From Phycisphaerales bacterium (GTDB taxonomy: Bacteria > Planctomycetota > Phycisphaerae > Phycisphaerales > SM1A02): a stretch of DNA of 6,889 bases. Under the pieces are notes generated by a model. That model was not told where the DNA came from. It saw only the letters and a program-made list of their open reading frames with translations, and did no database searches. A program made the translations under genes and the position numbers. Numbering within the stretch: position 1 is the first letter of the stretch; each line of letters starts with the position of its first letter. Of this stretch, positions 6,083 to 6,889 are shown in pieces. The stretch spans positions 1-6,889 of the forward strand of contig DOVP01000034.1 in assembly GCA_003520025.1 (NCBI GenBank), read 5' to 3'.

Positions 6083-6090
6083 GAGGAAGG
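6083..6090 (+). promoter_or_regulatory. Ribosome binding site GAGGAAGG for the 6100 gene
   Basis: GAGGAAGG ends 9 nt before the ATG at 6100-6102, supporting that start over a second in-frame ATG at 6115. Confidence 0.5.
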
Positions 6091-6099
6091 GCTGAGCCA

Positions 6100-6889
6100 A
6101 TGGAGAAAGTCAGCATGTTTGCAGTGGTGTCTGGTTGTGTGTTCGCGGCGAATGCTCTGGCTGGCGTGTCCGCCGATTCACCGCCGCAGTCTTCCGCCGT
6201 GGCGCCGCCCATTCCACATACCGTGACAGCCGATATTCAGGCTGGCATCGAAGCTCACATCGCTGCCGAAACGAAGAAGGGTGGCGGGTACTTTCCGCTG
6301 ACCTTCGAAGGCAAGGACATGAAGTTGCGGCTGGTTCGGGTGCATACCGAGTACCTCGCCAATCTCGGCCCCGGTCGGCACTTTGCCTGCGTCGATCTTG
6401 CAAGCACCGACGGGAATGTGTACGACGTCGACTTCTTTCTCGAAGGGGAGCCGGGCAACATGACCGTCACCGAGACAACGGTGCACAAACTCAATGGGCG
6501 GCCTTTTTACCTGTGGCGGCAGCAGGATGACGGCACGTGGGTACACGCTGACGTTGATGACGCTTCGCAGGAGTTGCTCGGGGTCATTGAAGGCGATGAT
6601 GAGTTTGAATTCGTCTACCACGCCACCGTTCCCGAACTGACCGGCCCGGGCCGCATGTGGATTCCGATGCCAGAGAGCGATGCGTTCCAGACGGTGCAGG
6701 CCAAGTCGATCAGCATCCCGGGTACGCACCGCGTGTTGACCGACAAAAACTATGGCAACAAGGTCTTGTTCGTCGAACTCACGCCTGCAGACAGCGGCAA
6801 GGCCGTTTCAATGATCTTCGATGTGAAGCGGCGCGAGAAGGGGGTGTACGGGTGCGAAGAAGAGAAATCGCCAGCGCAGTACCTCCTGC
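6100..6889 (+). CDS. Exported transglutaminase-like protein, N-terminal part, 3' end outside the window
   Basis: The frame runs open from ATG 6100 to the window edge (263 codons plus one base). Residues 1-21 form a signal peptide (M-E-K, a hydrophobic core, then A-N-A-L-A). Residues ~45-160 form a small beta-rich domain with G-Y-F-P-L, K-L-R-L-V-R-V-H, A-C-V-D and Y-D-V-D-F-F-L, then V-H-K-L-N-G-R-P-F-Y-L-W; I have seen such Y-D-x-D-F-F ... H-K-x-N-G patterns in other exported bacterial proteins but know no function. Residues ~168-263 match the segment that precedes the catalytic core of bacterial transglutaminase-like proteins: F-V-Y-H-A-T-V-P-E-L, M-W-I-P-M-P-E-S-D, Y-G-N-K-V-L-F-V-E-L and F-D-V-K-R. 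The catalytic Cys-His-Asp region would lie beyond the window, so the enzyme call is an inference. It diverges from the Haem_bd gene with 126 bp between them. Confidence 0.75.
   Translation, partial: MEKVSMFAVVSGCVFAANALAGVSADSPPQSSAVAPPIPHTVTADIQAGIEAHIAAETKKGGGYFPLTFEGKDMKLRLVRVHTEYLANLGPGRHFACVDLASTDGNVYDVDFFLEGEPGNMTVTETTVHKLNGRPFYLWRQQDDGTWVHADVDDASQELLGVIEGDDEFEFVYHATVPELTGPGRMWIPMPESDAFQTVQAKSISIPGTHRVLTDKNYGNKVLFVELTPADSGKAVSMIFDVKRREKGVYGCEEEKSPAQYLL

Noticed and set aside
6178..6729. 183-aa minus-strand open frame
   Set aside because: It is antisense to the exported transglutaminase-like gene, which has a ribosome site, a signal peptide and recognisable motifs in the other direction.
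1..6889. Insertion sequences, integrase sites, tRNA or rRNA genes, defence-system genes
   Set aside because: I found no transposase or integrase motifs, terminal inverted repeats, tRNA-like cloverleaf or rRNA segments, and no gene with a nuclease, helicase or toxin signature.

Overview
The window looks like chromosomal DNA from a planctomycete, most likely a Phycisphaerae-type lineage. The main clue is that two unrelated exported proteins both end in a doubled dockerin-like calcium-loop cassette (D-x-D-x-D-G ... D-[LMI]-L ... W/F-G), a C-terminal tail common in that group. Moderately GC-rich coding sequence, GTG starts with good Shine-Dalgarno sequences, and a set of exported multiheme and single-heme c-type proteins fit this. 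The assignment is by pattern recognition, not by a search.

Layout, left to right. (a) 2-400 (+): the C-terminal end of a protein with a beta-sandwich, DUF1080/concanavalin-like look, cut by the window edge. (b) 386-1180 (-): an exported protein of no recognised family; its 3' end overlaps gene (a) tail-to-tail by 15 bp. (c) 1181-1423: a divergent intergenic region with two small perfect inverted repeats. (d) 1424-1903 (+): a GuaD-type guanine deaminase, followed after 60 bp by (e) 1964-3385 (+): an exported right-handed parallel beta-helix protein with a cysteine/asparagine ladder and a dockerin-like tail. (f) 3386-3529: a short convergent gap with no clear terminator. (g) 3530-5323 (-): an exported pentaheme c-type cytochrome that also carries the dockerin-like tail. 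(h) 5545-5973 (-): a small membrane-anchored Haem_bd monoheme protein upstream of the cytochrome on the same strand. (i) 5974-6099: a divergent intergenic region with a hairpin. (j) 6100-6889 (+): the N-terminal part of an exported protein that appears to enter a transglutaminase-like protein, cut by the right edge.

How they may work together. The Haem_bd protein and the pentaheme cytochrome form a plausible two-gene periplasmic or cell-surface electron-transfer unit. The beta-helix protein and the cytochrome are unrelated in their main domains but share the same C-terminal cassette, which suggests a common route to, or anchor at, the cell envelope. The guanine deaminase is the only clear cytoplasmic enzyme and has no purine-pathway neighbours here. 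I see no mobile element, CRISPR array, tRNA or rRNA, and no gene-free stretch longer than about 245 bases. The most unusual point is the coupling of a five-heme cytochrome to a dockerin-like tail; I see no clear defence or other wholly new system.
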